Shown: positions 17,885 through 26,031 of the stretch, in pieces
Layout of the letters: every line of letters starts with the position of its first letter
Position numbering within the stretch: position 1 is the first letter of the stretch
From: Petrimonas sulfuriphila
GTDB taxonomy: Bacteria > Bacteroidota > Bacteroidia > Bacteroidales > Dysgonomonadaceae
Length of the DNA: 64,000 bases
Strand: one strand, 5' to 3'
NCBI RefSeq assembly: GCF_051201015.1
Contig: NZ_JBPEHI010000003.1
The notes under the pieces: generated by a model
Told to the model about the DNA's origin: nothing
Database searches by the model: none
Seen by the model: the letters and a program-made list of their open reading frames with translations, nothing else
Made by a program: the position numbers and the translations under genes

Positions 17885-18628
17885 ATGAAAGAGAAAGAGA
17901 TGATTTTTGGCATCCGTGCCGTGATTGAAGCGGCAGAAGCCGGAAAAGATATCGACAAAGTGCTTGTTAAACGTGAATTGTCGGGTGAACTTTTCAAAGA
18001 ACTGCAGGAGGTGCTACGCCGGTGCGAAATCCCCATGCAGAAAGTCCCGCTGGAGCGGATCGACAGGATAACCCGTAAAAATCATCAGGGGGTTATTGCC
18101 TTTACCTCGGCAGTTACGTACCAGAAACTAGACCAGATTGTTCCGTTTCTTTATGAGCAAGGGAAAAACCCGCTTATTGTTGTACTTGATGGAATTACCG
18201 ATGTGCGTAACTTTGGCGCTATTGCCCGCACATGCGAAGTTGCGGGTGTAGATGCCATAGTGATTCCGGCGCGCGGAAGCGTATCGGTAAATGCCGATGC
18301 CATTAAAACGTCGGCCGGAGCATTACACATCATTCCGGTATGCCGGGAAAACAGCCTGAAAGACGCTGTTGTGTTCCTGAAAAACAGTGGAATAAGAGTA
18401 GTGGCCGCCACTGAGAAAGCGGCAAAAAACTATACCGTAGCAGATATGTCGGTCCCTGTAGCCATTTTAATGGGTTCGGAAGACGAAGGCGTTTCGCCCG
18501 AAATTCTGCGTGTGTGTGATGAATTGGTTAAGGTTCCGCAGTTCGGCAGCATTCAATCACTGAACGTTTCTGTGGCGGCGGGCGTGATGATTTATGAGGT
18601 GGTAAGACAAAGAGCAATAGGCTATTAA
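17885..18628 (+). CDS. rlmB: 23S rRNA (guanosine-2'-O-)-methyltransferase RlmB (SpoU family)
   Basis: 247 residues. N-terminal substrate-binding domain begins with FGIRAVIEAAEAGKDIDKV. The C-terminal SPOUT trefoil-knot domain shows all three motifs: motif 1 LDGITDVRNFGAIART, motif 2 ILMGSEDEGVSPEI, and motif 3 VPQFGSIQSLNVSVAAGVMI. RlmB methylates the ribose of G2251 in the ribosomal P-site loop; closely similar TrmH-type enzymes act on tRNA, so the exact RNA target is assigned from family likeness. 45 bases after recN and probably in the same transcript. ATG start, normal length. Confidence 0.92.
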   Translation: MKEKEMIFGIRAVIEAAEAGKDIDKVLVKRELSGELFKELQEVLRRCEIPMQKVPLERIDRITRKNHQGVIAFTSAVTYQKLDQIVPFLYEQGKNPLIVVLDGITDVRNFGAIARTCEVAGVDAIVIPARGSVSVNADAIKTSAGALHIIPVCRENSLKDAVVFLKNSGIRVVAATEKAAKNYTVADMSVPVAILMGSEDEGVSPEILRVCDELVKVPQFGSIQSLNVSVAAGVMIYEVVRQRAIGY

Positions 18629-18709
18629 CTAATAATACAACCCATATTTCAACATTATAACCGGATGGATTAAAGTGGAAGGAAAGCAATATTAAGTAAA
18701 CTAAATTTT

Positions 18710-19087
18710 ATGAAAAAAGTAATTTCAACAAAACATGCTCCTGCGGCAATAGGCCCTTACAGCCAAGCAATCGAAGCAAAGGGAATGATTTTTATTTCCG
18801 GACAAACCCCTATTGATCCGTTAACAGGAGAGCTGGTCACTGGAGGAGTGAAAGAGCAAGCGGTGCAATGTTTCAAAAATATCCGGGCTATTTTGGATGA
18901 AGCCGGACTTACAACGGAAAACATCGTAAAAACTACCGTCTTCCTGGGAGACATGGCTTACTTTGCCGAGATGAACGAGGTGTACGCTTCGCAGTTCGAC
19001 GGGGATTTTCCTGCCCGTTCGGCCATAGCTGCCAAAGGCTTGCCTAAAAGCTGCATGGTGGAAATTGAAGCAATTGCCGTACGATGA
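18710..19087 (+). CDS. ridA: RidA family enamine/imine deaminase
   Basis: 125 residues, the standard RidA length. The N-terminal signature APAAIGPYSQAIEAKGMIFISGQ and the C-terminal PARSAIAAKGLPKSCMVEIEAIAV are present, including the conserved Arg of PARS that binds the substrate carboxylate. RidA hydrolyses reactive 2-aminoacrylate-type enamines made by PLP enzymes, protecting other PLP enzymes. Trimeric and cytosolic in known members. It overlaps the following yccF gene by four bases (ATGA), so the two are translationally coupled. Confidence 0.95.
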   Translation: MKKVISTKHAPAAIGPYSQAIEAKGMIFISGQTPIDPLTGELVTGGVKEQAVQCFKNIRAILDEAGLTTENIVKTTVFLGDMAYFAEMNEVYASQFDGDFPARSAIAAKGLPKSCMVEIEAIAVR

Positions 19088-19458
19088 GGACGCTGGGAAA
19101 TGTGATCTGGATTGTTTTCGGAGGCATATTTATTGCCATCGAATACGTTATTGCCAGTATTGGCCTGATGGTTACAATAATCGGTATTCCCTTCGGCCTG
19201 CAATCGCTGAAACTGGCGGAGATGGCATTGTTGCCTTTCGATAAAAAAGCAGTACAAAATCGCACAACTTCGGGGTGCCTGGCACTTGTTATGAATATTA
19301 TCTGGTTCTTTATCGGTGGGTTGCCCATTGTGCTCACACACCTGTTTTTCGGTGTTTTGTTTTACATCACCATTATCGGTATTCCTTTCGGAAACCAGCA
19401 TTTCAAATTAATGAAATTAGCTTTTTCACCGTTTGGCAAAGTGATTCTGAACCGATAA
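19084..19458 (+). CDS. yccF: YccF domain inner membrane protein
   Basis: 124 residues with two YccF (DUF307) repeats. Each has a hydrophobic helix followed by IIGIPFG and a FKL/LKL motif: TIIGIPFGLQSLKLAEMALL and TIIGIPFGNQHFKLMKLAF. About four membrane segments. Function is unknown. It overlaps ridA by ATGA. Its stop codon at 19456-19458 directly abuts the stop of the convergent tatC gene with no intervening base and no terminator seen. Confidence 0.9.
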   Translation: MRTLGNVIWIVFGGIFIAIEYVIASIGLMVTIIGIPFGLQSLKLAEMALLPFDKKAVQNRTTSGCLALVMNIIWFFIGGLPIVLTHLFFGVLFYITIIGIPFGNQHFKLMKLAFSPFGKVILNR

Positions 19459-20286
19459 TTACTCAAAGACTGTCGGCAGATCCTCTTCTTCAATTTCTTC
19501 CGGTGGATCTTTTTTTACCACGAAAGCGCTTATTTCCCAAAGCATGTAAAGCGGTATGGTGACTATAATAAGTGAAAACGGGTCGCCAGACGGGGTAATT
19601 ATAGCTGCCAGCACCATAGAACCTACCACTGCTTGTTTGCGGTACTTGCGGAAGAAAGACCGGTAGATGAGTCCCAAGCTGGATAAAAGCCAGAAAACAA
19701 GCGGCAACTCAAACACGACACCCATAATGAGGATGAGGGTGTAAAAATTGTTCATGTAGGAATCCAGCGAGATGGTGTTTTTAATGGCATCGCTCAATTC
19801 AAAAGTGATGAGGAACCTGAAGATCAATGGAAAAACCATAAAATAGCCAACCAGACAGCCGATCACGAACATCACTCCTCCGAATCCAAAGGCCATTTTT
19901 ACCCCTTTGGTCTCGTTTTCGTAAAGAGCCGGGCTGATAAAGCGCCAGAGTTCAAACAAAATATAGGGGATGGTCAACAGGACAGCAAATGCCAGAGAAG
20001 TGGAAATATAGGTCATAAACTGCGTGGTCATGTTGATGTTCAACATTTCAACATTAAACGAGTCGGCCGAAAAATCGGGAAGGAAAGGGATGTATTTGCT
20101 GGCGCTCTCCAGGAAACGATAGGTGATGAAATCGGAAGAACTGGGTGCAAGAATTATTGAGTCGAAAATACGAGGAATAAGGATGAATCCAGCAATGGCC
20201 AAAATAAGCACTGCGCCGATAATTCGTATCAACGTCCAGCGGAATTCCTCGAGATGGTCCCAAAAGGACATTTCTTTCTCTTTCAT
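19459..20286 (-). CDS. tatC: Twin-arginine translocase subunit TatC
   Basis: 275 residues with six predicted membrane helices. The start MKEKEMSFWDHLEEFRWTLIRI holds the conserved SFWDHLEELR-type motif that binds the twin-arginine signal, and FGGVMFVIGCLVGYFMVFPL carries the conserved loop region. TatC is the receptor of the Tat pathway, exporting folded proteins. The C-terminal tail is acidic (PPEEIEEEDLPTVFE). It is downstream of tatA in the same direction, separated by 98 bases holding a terminator-like hairpin. One possible client in the window is the aldo/keto reductase at 34627-35616. Confidence 0.95.
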   Translation of the reverse strand: MKEKEMSFWDHLEEFRWTLIRIIGAVLILAIAGFILIPRIFDSIILAPSSSDFITYRFLESASKYIPFLPDFSADSFNVEMLNINMTTQFMTYISTSLAFAVLLTIPYILFELWRFISPALYENETKGVKMAFGFGGVMFVIGCLVGYFMVFPLIFRFLITFELSDAIKNTISLDSYMNNFYTLILIMGVVFELPLVFWLLSSLGLIYRSFFRKYRKQAVVGSMVLAAIITPSGDPFSLIIVTIPLYMLWEISAFVVKKDPPEEIEEEDLPTVFE

Positions 20287-20311
20287 GCAACCAACAGATT
20301 ATAGAATTTAA

Positions 20312-20351
20312 TCTCGGAAAAAATCCACAAAAACGTGGATTAATCCCGAGA
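20312..20351 (-). terminator. Terminator-like hairpin between tatA and tatC
   Basis: Nested inverted repeats: an inner 7-base stem AATCCAC/GTGGATT (20322-20328 and 20335-20341) around a 6-base loop, and an outer 6-base stem TCTCGG/CCGAGA (20312-20317 and 20346-20351). In the leftward transcript the inner stem is followed directly by a run of T (opposite 20318-20322), the layout of an intrinsic terminator. It would lower tatC relative to tatA. Confidence 0.6.
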
Positions 20352-20384
20352 ACAGACGATTTTTACAATAACTGGAAAATTAGG

Positions 20385-20594
20385 TTACTGATTGCTTGTG
20401 GACGATGTTTTTTTGTCGGCCGGATCGGCTTTGATATCCTCTTCAATATCGTTCAGTCCTTTTTTGAAGCTGTTGATGCCTTTTCCCAACCCTTTCATAA
20501 ATTCAGGGATTTTCTTTCCACCGAAAAGAATTAAGACAACCAAGATAATAATGGGAATTTCCCATCCGTTTAAATTAAAAAGCAGTGGATTCAT
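20385..20594 (-). CDS. tatA: Twin-arginine translocase subunit TatA
   Basis: 69 residues: one N-terminal membrane helix (WEIPIIILVVLILFGG), the FGGKKIPE hinge and an amphipathic helix (FMKGLGKGINSFKKGLNDIEEDI), then a short charged tail. This is the pore-forming Tat subunit. No tatB is present, as is common in Bacteroidota, where TatA may serve both roles. First gene of the leftward tat unit, with its own promoter at 20643-20674. Confidence 0.94.
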   Translation of the reverse strand: MNPLLFNLNGWEIPIIILVVLILFGGKKIPEFMKGLGKGINSFKKGLNDIEEDIKADPADKKTSSTSNQ

Positions 20595-20642
20595 AGGTCT
20601 TATTGTTAGTTTGATAATTTGTTTGCAAACACTATATTTTCA

Positions 20643-20674
20643 CAAAAGTAGAATTAATTATTAAGTTTAGCAAT
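20643..20674 (-). promoter_or_regulatory. Promoter for tatA-tatC
   Basis: On the minus strand ATTG (20671-20674), 20 bases, then TACTTTTG (20643-20650), which matches TAnnTTTG. It lies about 49 bases upstream of the tatA start. Confidence 0.6.
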
Positions 20675-20836
20675 AATATTAAGATAAAGTTTCGTAAAAA
20701 GAGCCGTGAAATGATTTTATGAGGTGGCTACTTTTTAGCGAGGTGTTGAAGTCCTGTTTCTACACAGAATTGATTGGCTTTTCCGGTTTAAAGTGTTAAC
20801 ATTCGAAAAATGTATACCAGCACTGCATTTTTGTTT

Positions 20837-20844
20837 TAAATTTG
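20837..20844 (+). promoter_or_regulatory. -7 element for the GHL10 gene
   Basis: TAAATTTG matches TAnnTTTG, 29 bases before the ATG at 20874. No -33 TTTG is seen at the expected spacing. Confidence 0.45.
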
Positions 20845-20873
20845 CATCGCCAAGTTTAGAACGATTATAATTA

Positions 20874-22325
20874 ATGAATAGAACACATCTGCTTCTCATC
20901 TTTTTTCTGTTTGTTGTGATGAGAATTTTTTCTGTCAATCCCCCTGCTTCTGAAGTCAGGGCCGTCTGGTTGACAACAAATTACGGACTTGACTGGCCAA
21001 GGAACAGGATCAGTCAGGAAGTGCAAAAAAGAGAGCTGATCGCTATTCTTGATAATCTGCAAAAACACAATTTCAATACCGTAATATTTCAGGTTCGGGC
21101 AAGAGGAGAAATGTTCTATGATTCAAAAATTGAGCCGCTGGCATCGGTAATTGTTCCATCCGGATATGGGAAGCCCAAATTTGATCCGCTGGCTTTTGTC
21201 ATTGAGGAGTGTCATAAGCGCGGTATGGAACTGCACGCCTGGATGGTAACCTATCCGTTGGGTTTAGACAAGCATGTGAGAAGTTTGGGTGCAAGATCGG
21301 TTACAAAAAAAAATCCATCCATAACCCGGAAATACCGTGGCGAATGGTTTCTTGATCCGGGTAATCCAAAAACCGACGACTATCTCTTGTCCATCGTAAA
21401 GGAGATCGTTTCAAATTATGATATTGACGGGATTCATTTTGATTATATCCGGTATCCGGACAACACGGGTAAGTTTCCTGATGCTGGGATGTATAGGCTT
21501 TACGGTAACGGGAAAACGTTACACCAATGGCGTAGAGATAACATTACCCGGTTTGTGACCAAGGCTTACGACTGGGTGAAAAGTCAAAAAAAATGGGTAC
21601 AGGTCAGCAGTGCCCCTCTTGGGCGGTACAGGGCGTTGGGGAATACAGGGGCTGGATGGACTGCTTTGGAAACTGTTTTTCAGGACGCCGCCATGTGGTT
21701 GAAGATTGGTAAGCATGATGCCCTTTATCCCATGATGTATTATAAGGACCATCTTTTTTATCCGTTTGTGGACGATTGGCTGGAAAACGGGAACAAGCGC
21801 ATTATCGTTCCGGGATTGGGAACCTATCAGATGATTGAGCTGGGCTGGAGCCGGCAGGATATCGAGAACCAGATGGATTACACAAGGAAGAACGAGTCGG
21901 CCGGACAGGCATACTTCAGAACAGATAATGTGTTGTCGAACACAAAAGGGATCTTGAATACCCTGGAGCACTATTACCGTTATCCGGCAAAACTGCCGGC
22001 AATGACCTGGCTTTCGGATGAAATCCCTGGAGCACCGTACGACTTAACTGCTGAAAATATAAACGGAAAACTTTTGCTTAGCTGGAAAACCGATGATGCC
22101 GCGGACCGAGTCACTTATAATGTTTACAGGAGTGAATCGGAGGATTTAGATGTACACAAAGCCGAAAATATCCTCGCCACGGGATTGAGAGAACCTTTTT
22201 TTGAGTATGCAGCATCCATTGATGAAAAGGGTTATTATTATTATGTAACGGTTTCAGATTCATATCATAACGAGAGTGAAGTCTGTTATCCGGCATTTTT
22301 TGTTCATTCCGAAACGGTGAAATGA
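20874..22325 (+). CDS. GHL10 (DUF187) family glycoside-hydrolase-like protein, exported
   Basis: 483 residues. The short hydrophobic start (RTHLLLIFFLFVVMRIFSVN) is a signal peptide or membrane anchor. The body is the glycosyl-hydrolase-like family 10 TIM barrel: EVRAVWLTTNYGLDWP near the start, TVIFQVRARGEMFYDS, HAWMVTYPL, and the strand motif IDGIHFDYIRYPD with conserved acidic residues. The C-terminal ~100 residues look like a fibronectin-III module (PYDLTAENINGKLLLSW, then YNVYRSE). Relatives act on cell-wall or polysaccharide glycans, but substrates are poorly known. Transcribed alone, divergent from tatA. Confidence 0.88.
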   Translation: MNRTHLLLIFFLFVVMRIFSVNPPASEVRAVWLTTNYGLDWPRNRISQEVQKRELIAILDNLQKHNFNTVIFQVRARGEMFYDSKIEPLASVIVPSGYGKPKFDPLAFVIEECHKRGMELHAWMVTYPLGLDKHVRSLGARSVTKKNPSITRKYRGEWFLDPGNPKTDDYLLSIVKEIVSNYDIDGIHFDYIRYPDNTGKFPDAGMYRLYGNGKTLHQWRRDNITRFVTKAYDWVKSQKKWVQVSSAPLGRYRALGNTGAGWTALETVFQDAAMWLKIGKHDALYPMMYYKDHLFYPFVDDWLENGNKRIIVPGLGTYQMIELGWSRQDIENQMDYTRKNESAGQAYFRTDNVLSNTKGILNTLEHYYRYPAKLPAMTWLSDEIPGAPYDLTAENINGKLLLSWKTDDAADRVTYNVYRSESEDLDVHKAENILATGLREPFFEYAASIDEKGYYYYVTVSDSYHNESEVCYPAFFVHSETVK

Positions 22326-22387
22326 ATTTAAATGTGTATCTTTAAAAAAATATCAAAAAAATAACTTCAAGCGATTGAAAAAAGAAA

Positions 22388-22395
22388 TATTTTTG
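22388..22395 (+). promoter_or_regulatory. -7 element right at the Fur-family start
   Basis: TATTTTTG matches TAnnTTTG and ends only 4 bases before the ATG at 22400. If used, the mRNA would begin at or next to the start codon. No clear -33 element. Confidence 0.4.
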
Positions 22396-22399
22396 TACT

Positions 22400-22888
22400 A
22401 TGGATAGCAGCCAGAAATTGAGAAAACAGGTGAAAGATGAGTTCATGCAGTATCTGTCTGATCGTAAGCACCGTAAAACTCCGGAGAGATTTGCCATACT
22501 CGATCATATTTACAACACAAAAGGACATTTCGACATGGATTCGTTATATAAATCCATGGTAGATGTGAATTTTCGTGTCAGCCGTGCCACACTCTATAAT
22601 ACCATTGAATTGCTGCTCGATTGTGGACTGGTGGTGAAACATCAGTTCGGAGGAAATATTTCGAAGTACGAACGTGCTTACGGCAACGAAAATCACGATC
22701 ACATTATCTGCACCAGCTGTGGTGAAGTTTGGGAATCCAAAAACGGCAACCTGTTTACTGCGGCACAGCAACGAAAAATTAAAAAATTTACCGTAAGTTA
22801 CTACAGTATGTATATTTACGGGATTTGCAGTAAGTGCAGTCACGCCAAGAAAATAGCTTTGAGAAAACTGAATAAAGAAACTAAATAA
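22400..22888 (+). CDS. Fur-family metal-responsive transcriptional regulator
   Basis: 162 residues. N-terminal winged helix (RKTPERFAILDHIYNTKGHFDMDSLY; recognition region VSRATLYNTIELLLDCGLV), then the dimerization domain with the metal-site start NENHDHIICTSCGEVWES. Cysteines in CTSC and CSKC form the structural zinc site. The usual H-rich metal site is partly kept (HFD, HDH). It could be Fur, Zur or PerR; the sequence does not decide. The basic C-terminal tail KKIALRKLNKETK is unusual for the family. purA lies downstream, with only a decayed gene between. Confidence 0.9.
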   Translation: MDSSQKLRKQVKDEFMQYLSDRKHRKTPERFAILDHIYNTKGHFDMDSLYKSMVDVNFRVSRATLYNTIELLLDCGLVVKHQFGGNISKYERAYGNENHDHIICTSCGEVWESKNGNLFTAAQQRKIKKFTVSYYSMYIYGICSKCSHAKKIALRKLNKETK

Positions 22889-22914
22889 TAAAGATATTCA
22901 GACTTGTAGACTAA

Positions 22915-23213
22915 AAGATATTTAGAATAAGAATTGCGCATAATTTCAGGAAGTTAATTATACGGCAGAAAGCAATGGATTTCGTTACACAATGTCCTGT
23001 CTTATCAATTCCCTTAAATATTGCAGAAGGTTCTTCGAAGTACAGGACCAAAGATTTTTCGAGTTTTTGGAAATGGCGATTGGCTTTTCTTATGAGCTTG
23101 AAGCGGCAATTATTATTGCTCGAAATCTGGAATATATTGATACTGAATTGATGCATGAGAGTGTCGATAAACTTGTGAAATTACAAATAATGATTCTCTC
23201 GTTCAAAAAATAA
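22915..23213 (+). pseudogene. Decayed four-helix-bundle protein (TIGR02436 / 23S rRNA-intervening-sequence family)
   Basis: Two reading frames together give a recognisable member. Frame one (from about 22915) reads NFRKLIIRQKAMDFVTQ, then LSIPLNIAEGSSKYRTKDFS, with roughly 20 residues of the usual middle part missing (the TKKFP...SQIRRA region). Near 23060 the frame shifts, and the second frame continues EFLEMAIGFSYELEAAIIIARNLEYI to the stop at 23213. The PLNIAEGS and GFSYELEAAI signatures are typical of the family, whose members are small, of unknown role and often scattered in Bacteroidota genomes. An internal deletion plus a frameshift make it non-functional. The open part alone (22992-23213) starts within the wrong frame. 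Confidence 0.75.
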
Positions 23214-23268
23214 TCTAAAGTAAAGTCTATTGTCTATAAGTTTTGAGTCTTATAATCTAAAGAATAAT

Positions 23269-24531
23269 ATGAAAGTTGATGTAATTTTAGGCCTTCAGTG
23301 GGGCGATGAAGGAAAAGGAAAAGTAGTAGATGTGTTAACGCCCAATTACGATATTGTGGCTCGATTTCAGGGCGGGCCAAATGCCGGACATACGTTGGAG
23401 TTTGAAAATCAGAAATATGTACTGAGATCGATTCCCTCGGGAATTTTTCAACCCGGGAAAATCAACATTATCGGAAATGGGGTTGTGCTGGACCCGGCTC
23501 TGTTCAAGGCTGAAGTCGAAGCGTTGGAAGCATCGGGGCATGCGTTGACCGAGCGGCTGTATGTTTCCAAGAAAGCTCATTTAATTCTGCCTACCCATCG
23601 GTTGTTAGACGAGGCTATGGAACAGGCTAAAGGAGATTCAAAAATAGGGACGACCGGCAAGGGAATCGGGCCGACATACACCGATAAAATAAGTCGGAAC
23701 GGCTTGAGGGTAGGAGATTTATTCAATAATTTCGAAGAGAAATACAAAAAAGCTACGGCAAGACACATAGAGATGCTGGCGCAATACGATTTTGAGTACG
23801 ACTTGGAAAAGATTGAAACCGAATGGTTTGCCGGAGTTGAGAAATTGAAATCATTCCAGGTTATCGATTCGGAACATTTTATCAACAAGTCACTCACATC
23901 GGGAAAGGGAGTGCTTGCTGAAGGTGCGCAAGGATCTATGCTTGATATTGATTTTGGTTCCTATCCGTTTGTTACTTCATCCAACACTATTTGCGCCGGC
24001 GCCTGTACCGGATTGGGTGTGGCTCCGCGAAAAATTGGCGAAGTGTTCGGGATTTTTAAGGCATACTGCACCCGGGTGGGAAGTGGCCCTTTCCCTACAG
24101 AACTGTTCGATAAAGACGGACAGCAGATGCGTGATCTAGGTCGTGAATACGGTTCCGTTACCGGACGTCCACGTCGTTGCGGATGGATTGACCTGGTAGC
24201 ACTCCGCTATGCGGTAATGCTCAATGGGGTGACCAAGCTGGTGATGATGAAAAGTGATGTGCTGGATACTTTCGAAACCATCAAGGTGTGCGTGGCTTAC
24301 AACATCAACGGACAAGAAACCGAAGACTTGCCTTTCGACATTACAGAAAACATTGAACCTGTTTTCGTAGAACTGGCGGGTTGGAAGACCGATATGACGA
24401 ACATGCAGTCGGAAGACGAGTTTCCCGAAGAATTTAACGCTTATCTTTCGTTTTTGGAAGAAGAGCTGGGTGTGCCTGTTGCTATTGTTTCTGTAGGGCC
24501 GAACAGAGCTCAGACAATCATCAGGGGATAA
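23269..24531 (+). CDS. purA: Adenylosuccinate synthetase PurA
   Basis: 420 residues. It joins IMP and aspartate with GTP to form adenylosuccinate, the first step from IMP to AMP. The start MKVDVILGLQWGDEGKGKVVD holds the catalytic Asp and GDEGKGK phosphate loop. Further signatures: NAGHT, IGTTGKGIGPTYTDKISR, and RVGSGPFPTEL. The ATG at 23269 is preferred over an upstream in-frame start because it gives the family's normal N-terminus and length. The stop is followed immediately by remnants of pcm. Confidence 0.97.
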   Translation: MKVDVILGLQWGDEGKGKVVDVLTPNYDIVARFQGGPNAGHTLEFENQKYVLRSIPSGIFQPGKINIIGNGVVLDPALFKAEVEALEASGHALTERLYVSKKAHLILPTHRLLDEAMEQAKGDSKIGTTGKGIGPTYTDKISRNGLRVGDLFNNFEEKYKKATARHIEMLAQYDFEYDLEKIETEWFAGVEKLKSFQVIDSEHFINKSLTSGKGVLAEGAQGSMLDIDFGSYPFVTSSNTICAGACTGLGVAPRKIGEVFGIFKAYCTRVGSGPFPTELFDKDGQQMRDLGREYGSVTGRPRRCGWIDLVALRYAVMLNGVTKLVMMKSDVLDTFETIKVCVAYNINGQETEDLPFDITENIEPVFVELAGWKTDMTNMQSEDEFPEEFNAYLSFLEEELGVPVAIVSVGPNRAQTIIRG

Positions 24532-24848
24532 AAACATCCGATCTGGCTTACTTGGATGAGCGGTTACCTATTGCGTCGGGACAAACTATTTCTCAGGTTA
24601 CTACCGTAGCCCTGCAGACCGGGTTGCCTCGATGGGCTCCTTTCAACGGGATATTAATTACCTGTGGGGCACCCAAGATTCCGGAAGAACTGCTGGGACA
24701 ACTTGTGACAGGAGGAAGGATGGTAGTGCCGGTAGGAGAAAAATTGCGGGAGATGGTGGTGGTTGAAAAAACCGGTGAAACGGCCTACACGACTACCGGT
24801 GAAGGCTTCTTTCGGTTTGTACCCATGCTGAAAGGAACGGTGGAGTGA
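24532..24848 (+). pseudogene. Remnant of protein-L-isoaspartate O-methyltransferase (pcm)
   Basis: An open frame of about 105 codons beginning right after the purA stop. SDLAYLDERLPIASGQTIS matches the N-terminal third of PCMT; after VTTVALQT the sequence jumps to GLPRWAPFNGILITCGAPKI and LLGQLVTGGRMVVPVGE of the C-terminal part. The SAM-binding motif I (VLEIGTGSGYQ in intact enzymes) and about 75 residues around it are absent, and the first ~45 residues are also missing. Without the SAM site it cannot methylate isoaspartyl residues. The deletion keeps the frame, so a short protein could still be made from TTG at 24552, but I score it as a pseudogene. Confidence 0.85.
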
Positions 24849-24929
24849 AAAACAAACAGGTCTAATTCGTAGAAAACATTTTATAGCTGTTTTACGTTTA
24901 ACAAAAAAACTAAATAAAAAAAGAATCGC

Positions 24930-25613
24930 ATGAGTGCAGTTTGGTTTCTATTAATTTTAATTGCTGTAGCTGGCTTTGGTGTACAAGCTATGCTACAGAG
25001 CCGGTTTAAAAAATATTCAAGAATTCCCCTGAGAAACGGAATGACGGGTCGTGACGTGGCAGAAAAAATGCTTCACGACAACGGCATATACGATGTCCAG
25101 GTCATTTCGGTACGCGGTCAGCTTACCGATCACTATAACCCCACCAATAAAACCATCAACCTGAGCGAACCGGTTTACGGGAGCAACAGTATCGCTGCAG
25201 CTGCAGTGGCTGCTCATGAAACAGGTCACGCCTTGCAGCACGCCAAAGGGTATGCCCCTCTGAAAATGCGTTCGGCTTTGGTACCCGTTGTCAGCGCTTC
25301 TTCAAGGTGGGTTACGTGGATATTGCTGCTTGGAATTGTAACAGTATCTACCTTCCCGGCATTGTTGTGGATGGGGATCGGCTTGTTTGCCTTGACAACC
25401 CTGTTTAGTTTTGTGACGCTTCCCGTAGAAAAAAATGCGAGCAACAGGGCGTTAAGGTGGCTAAGCAGCGCTGGTGTTACCGATGTAAGCAACCACTCGC
25501 AGGCCACCGATGCTTTACGGTGGGCCGGGTATACTTATGTTGTGGCTGCATTAAGTTCGCTGGCAACTCTTCTGTATTACATCATGATTGCCATGAGCGG
25601 GAGCAGGAGATAA
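24930..25613 (+). CDS. YugP-family membrane zinc metallopeptidase
   Basis: 227 residues. An N-terminal membrane helix (VWFLLILIAVAGFGVQAML), then a zinc motif HETGH (residues 96-100) followed by ALQHAKGYAPLKMRS, then two more hydrophobic segments (about 115-160) and a final one near the C-terminus. This is the neutral zinc metallopeptidase_2/YugP family; the natural substrate is unknown. The conserved N/E-rich segment KNASNRALRWL supplies the likely third ligand region. It has an 81-base AT-rich leader. Confidence 0.9.
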   Translation: MSAVWFLLILIAVAGFGVQAMLQSRFKKYSRIPLRNGMTGRDVAEKMLHDNGIYDVQVISVRGQLTDHYNPTNKTINLSEPVYGSNSIAAAAVAAHETGHALQHAKGYAPLKMRSALVPVVSASSRWVTWILLLGIVTVSTFPALLWMGIGLFALTTLFSFVTLPVEKNASNRALRWLSSAGVTDVSNHSQATDALRWAGYTYVVAALSSLATLLYYIMIAMSGSRR

Positions 25614-25625
25614 ATTTTTAATTGA

Positions 25626-25955
25626 GGGGGGCAAAATAATATTGGACGCGGTGCGGAGAACATTCTCGAATCGAATATAGATATTGACGAGCAGGCTATC
25701 AGTTTGTTACCGGAAAGTTGTAAAACGCTCACACTTAGGAAAGGCGAGTTTGCTTTACGTGAAGGAGAAACCTGCAGGCATACTTTTTTTATCGAAAGCG
25801 GATTGCTTAAGCAGTATACACTCGATAATAAAGGCAGGGAACACATTCTATTGTTTGCTCCCGAACATTGGTTTGTAACCAATATAGAGAGCGTTCACTT
25901 CAACCGTCCGTCTAACTATACTATCGCCTACGCTAAGCCTGAAGTCTTTTCTTAA
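25626..25955 (+). pseudogene. Truncated Crp/Fnr-type regulator (cyclic-nucleotide-binding domain only)
   Basis: The frame opens after a TGA at 25623 without a good start codon and reads ILESNIDIDEQAISLLPESC, then KGEFALREGETCRHTFFIES and REHILLFAPEHWFVTNIESV before a stop at 25953-25955. This is the N-terminal half of a cNMP-binding-domain regulator of the Bacteroidota type. The last strands of the domain, the dimer helix and the C-terminal helix-turn-helix are missing, and the original start is lost. It cannot bind DNA as such. The first possible start is TTG at 25704. It sits just upstream of the pirin promoter. Confidence 0.75.
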
Positions 25956-25987
25956 CATACATCAATGCACACTATAAAAAGAGCGGT

Positions 25988-25995
25988 TATCTTTG
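25988..25995 (+). promoter_or_regulatory. -7 element for the pirin gene
   Basis: TATCTTTG matches TAnnTTTG, 36 bases before the ATG at 26032. It covers the alternative upstream start at 25993, which supports the downstream ATG as the real one. Confidence 0.5.
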
Positions 25996-26031
25996 CATGG
26001 AGAATATTTTAAAAATCACAAAAAAGAAAAA

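Noticed and set aside
22915..23213. Intervening sequence of a 23S rRNA gene
   Set aside because: The family is named after such sequences, but there is no rRNA gene nearby; only the decayed protein gene is present.
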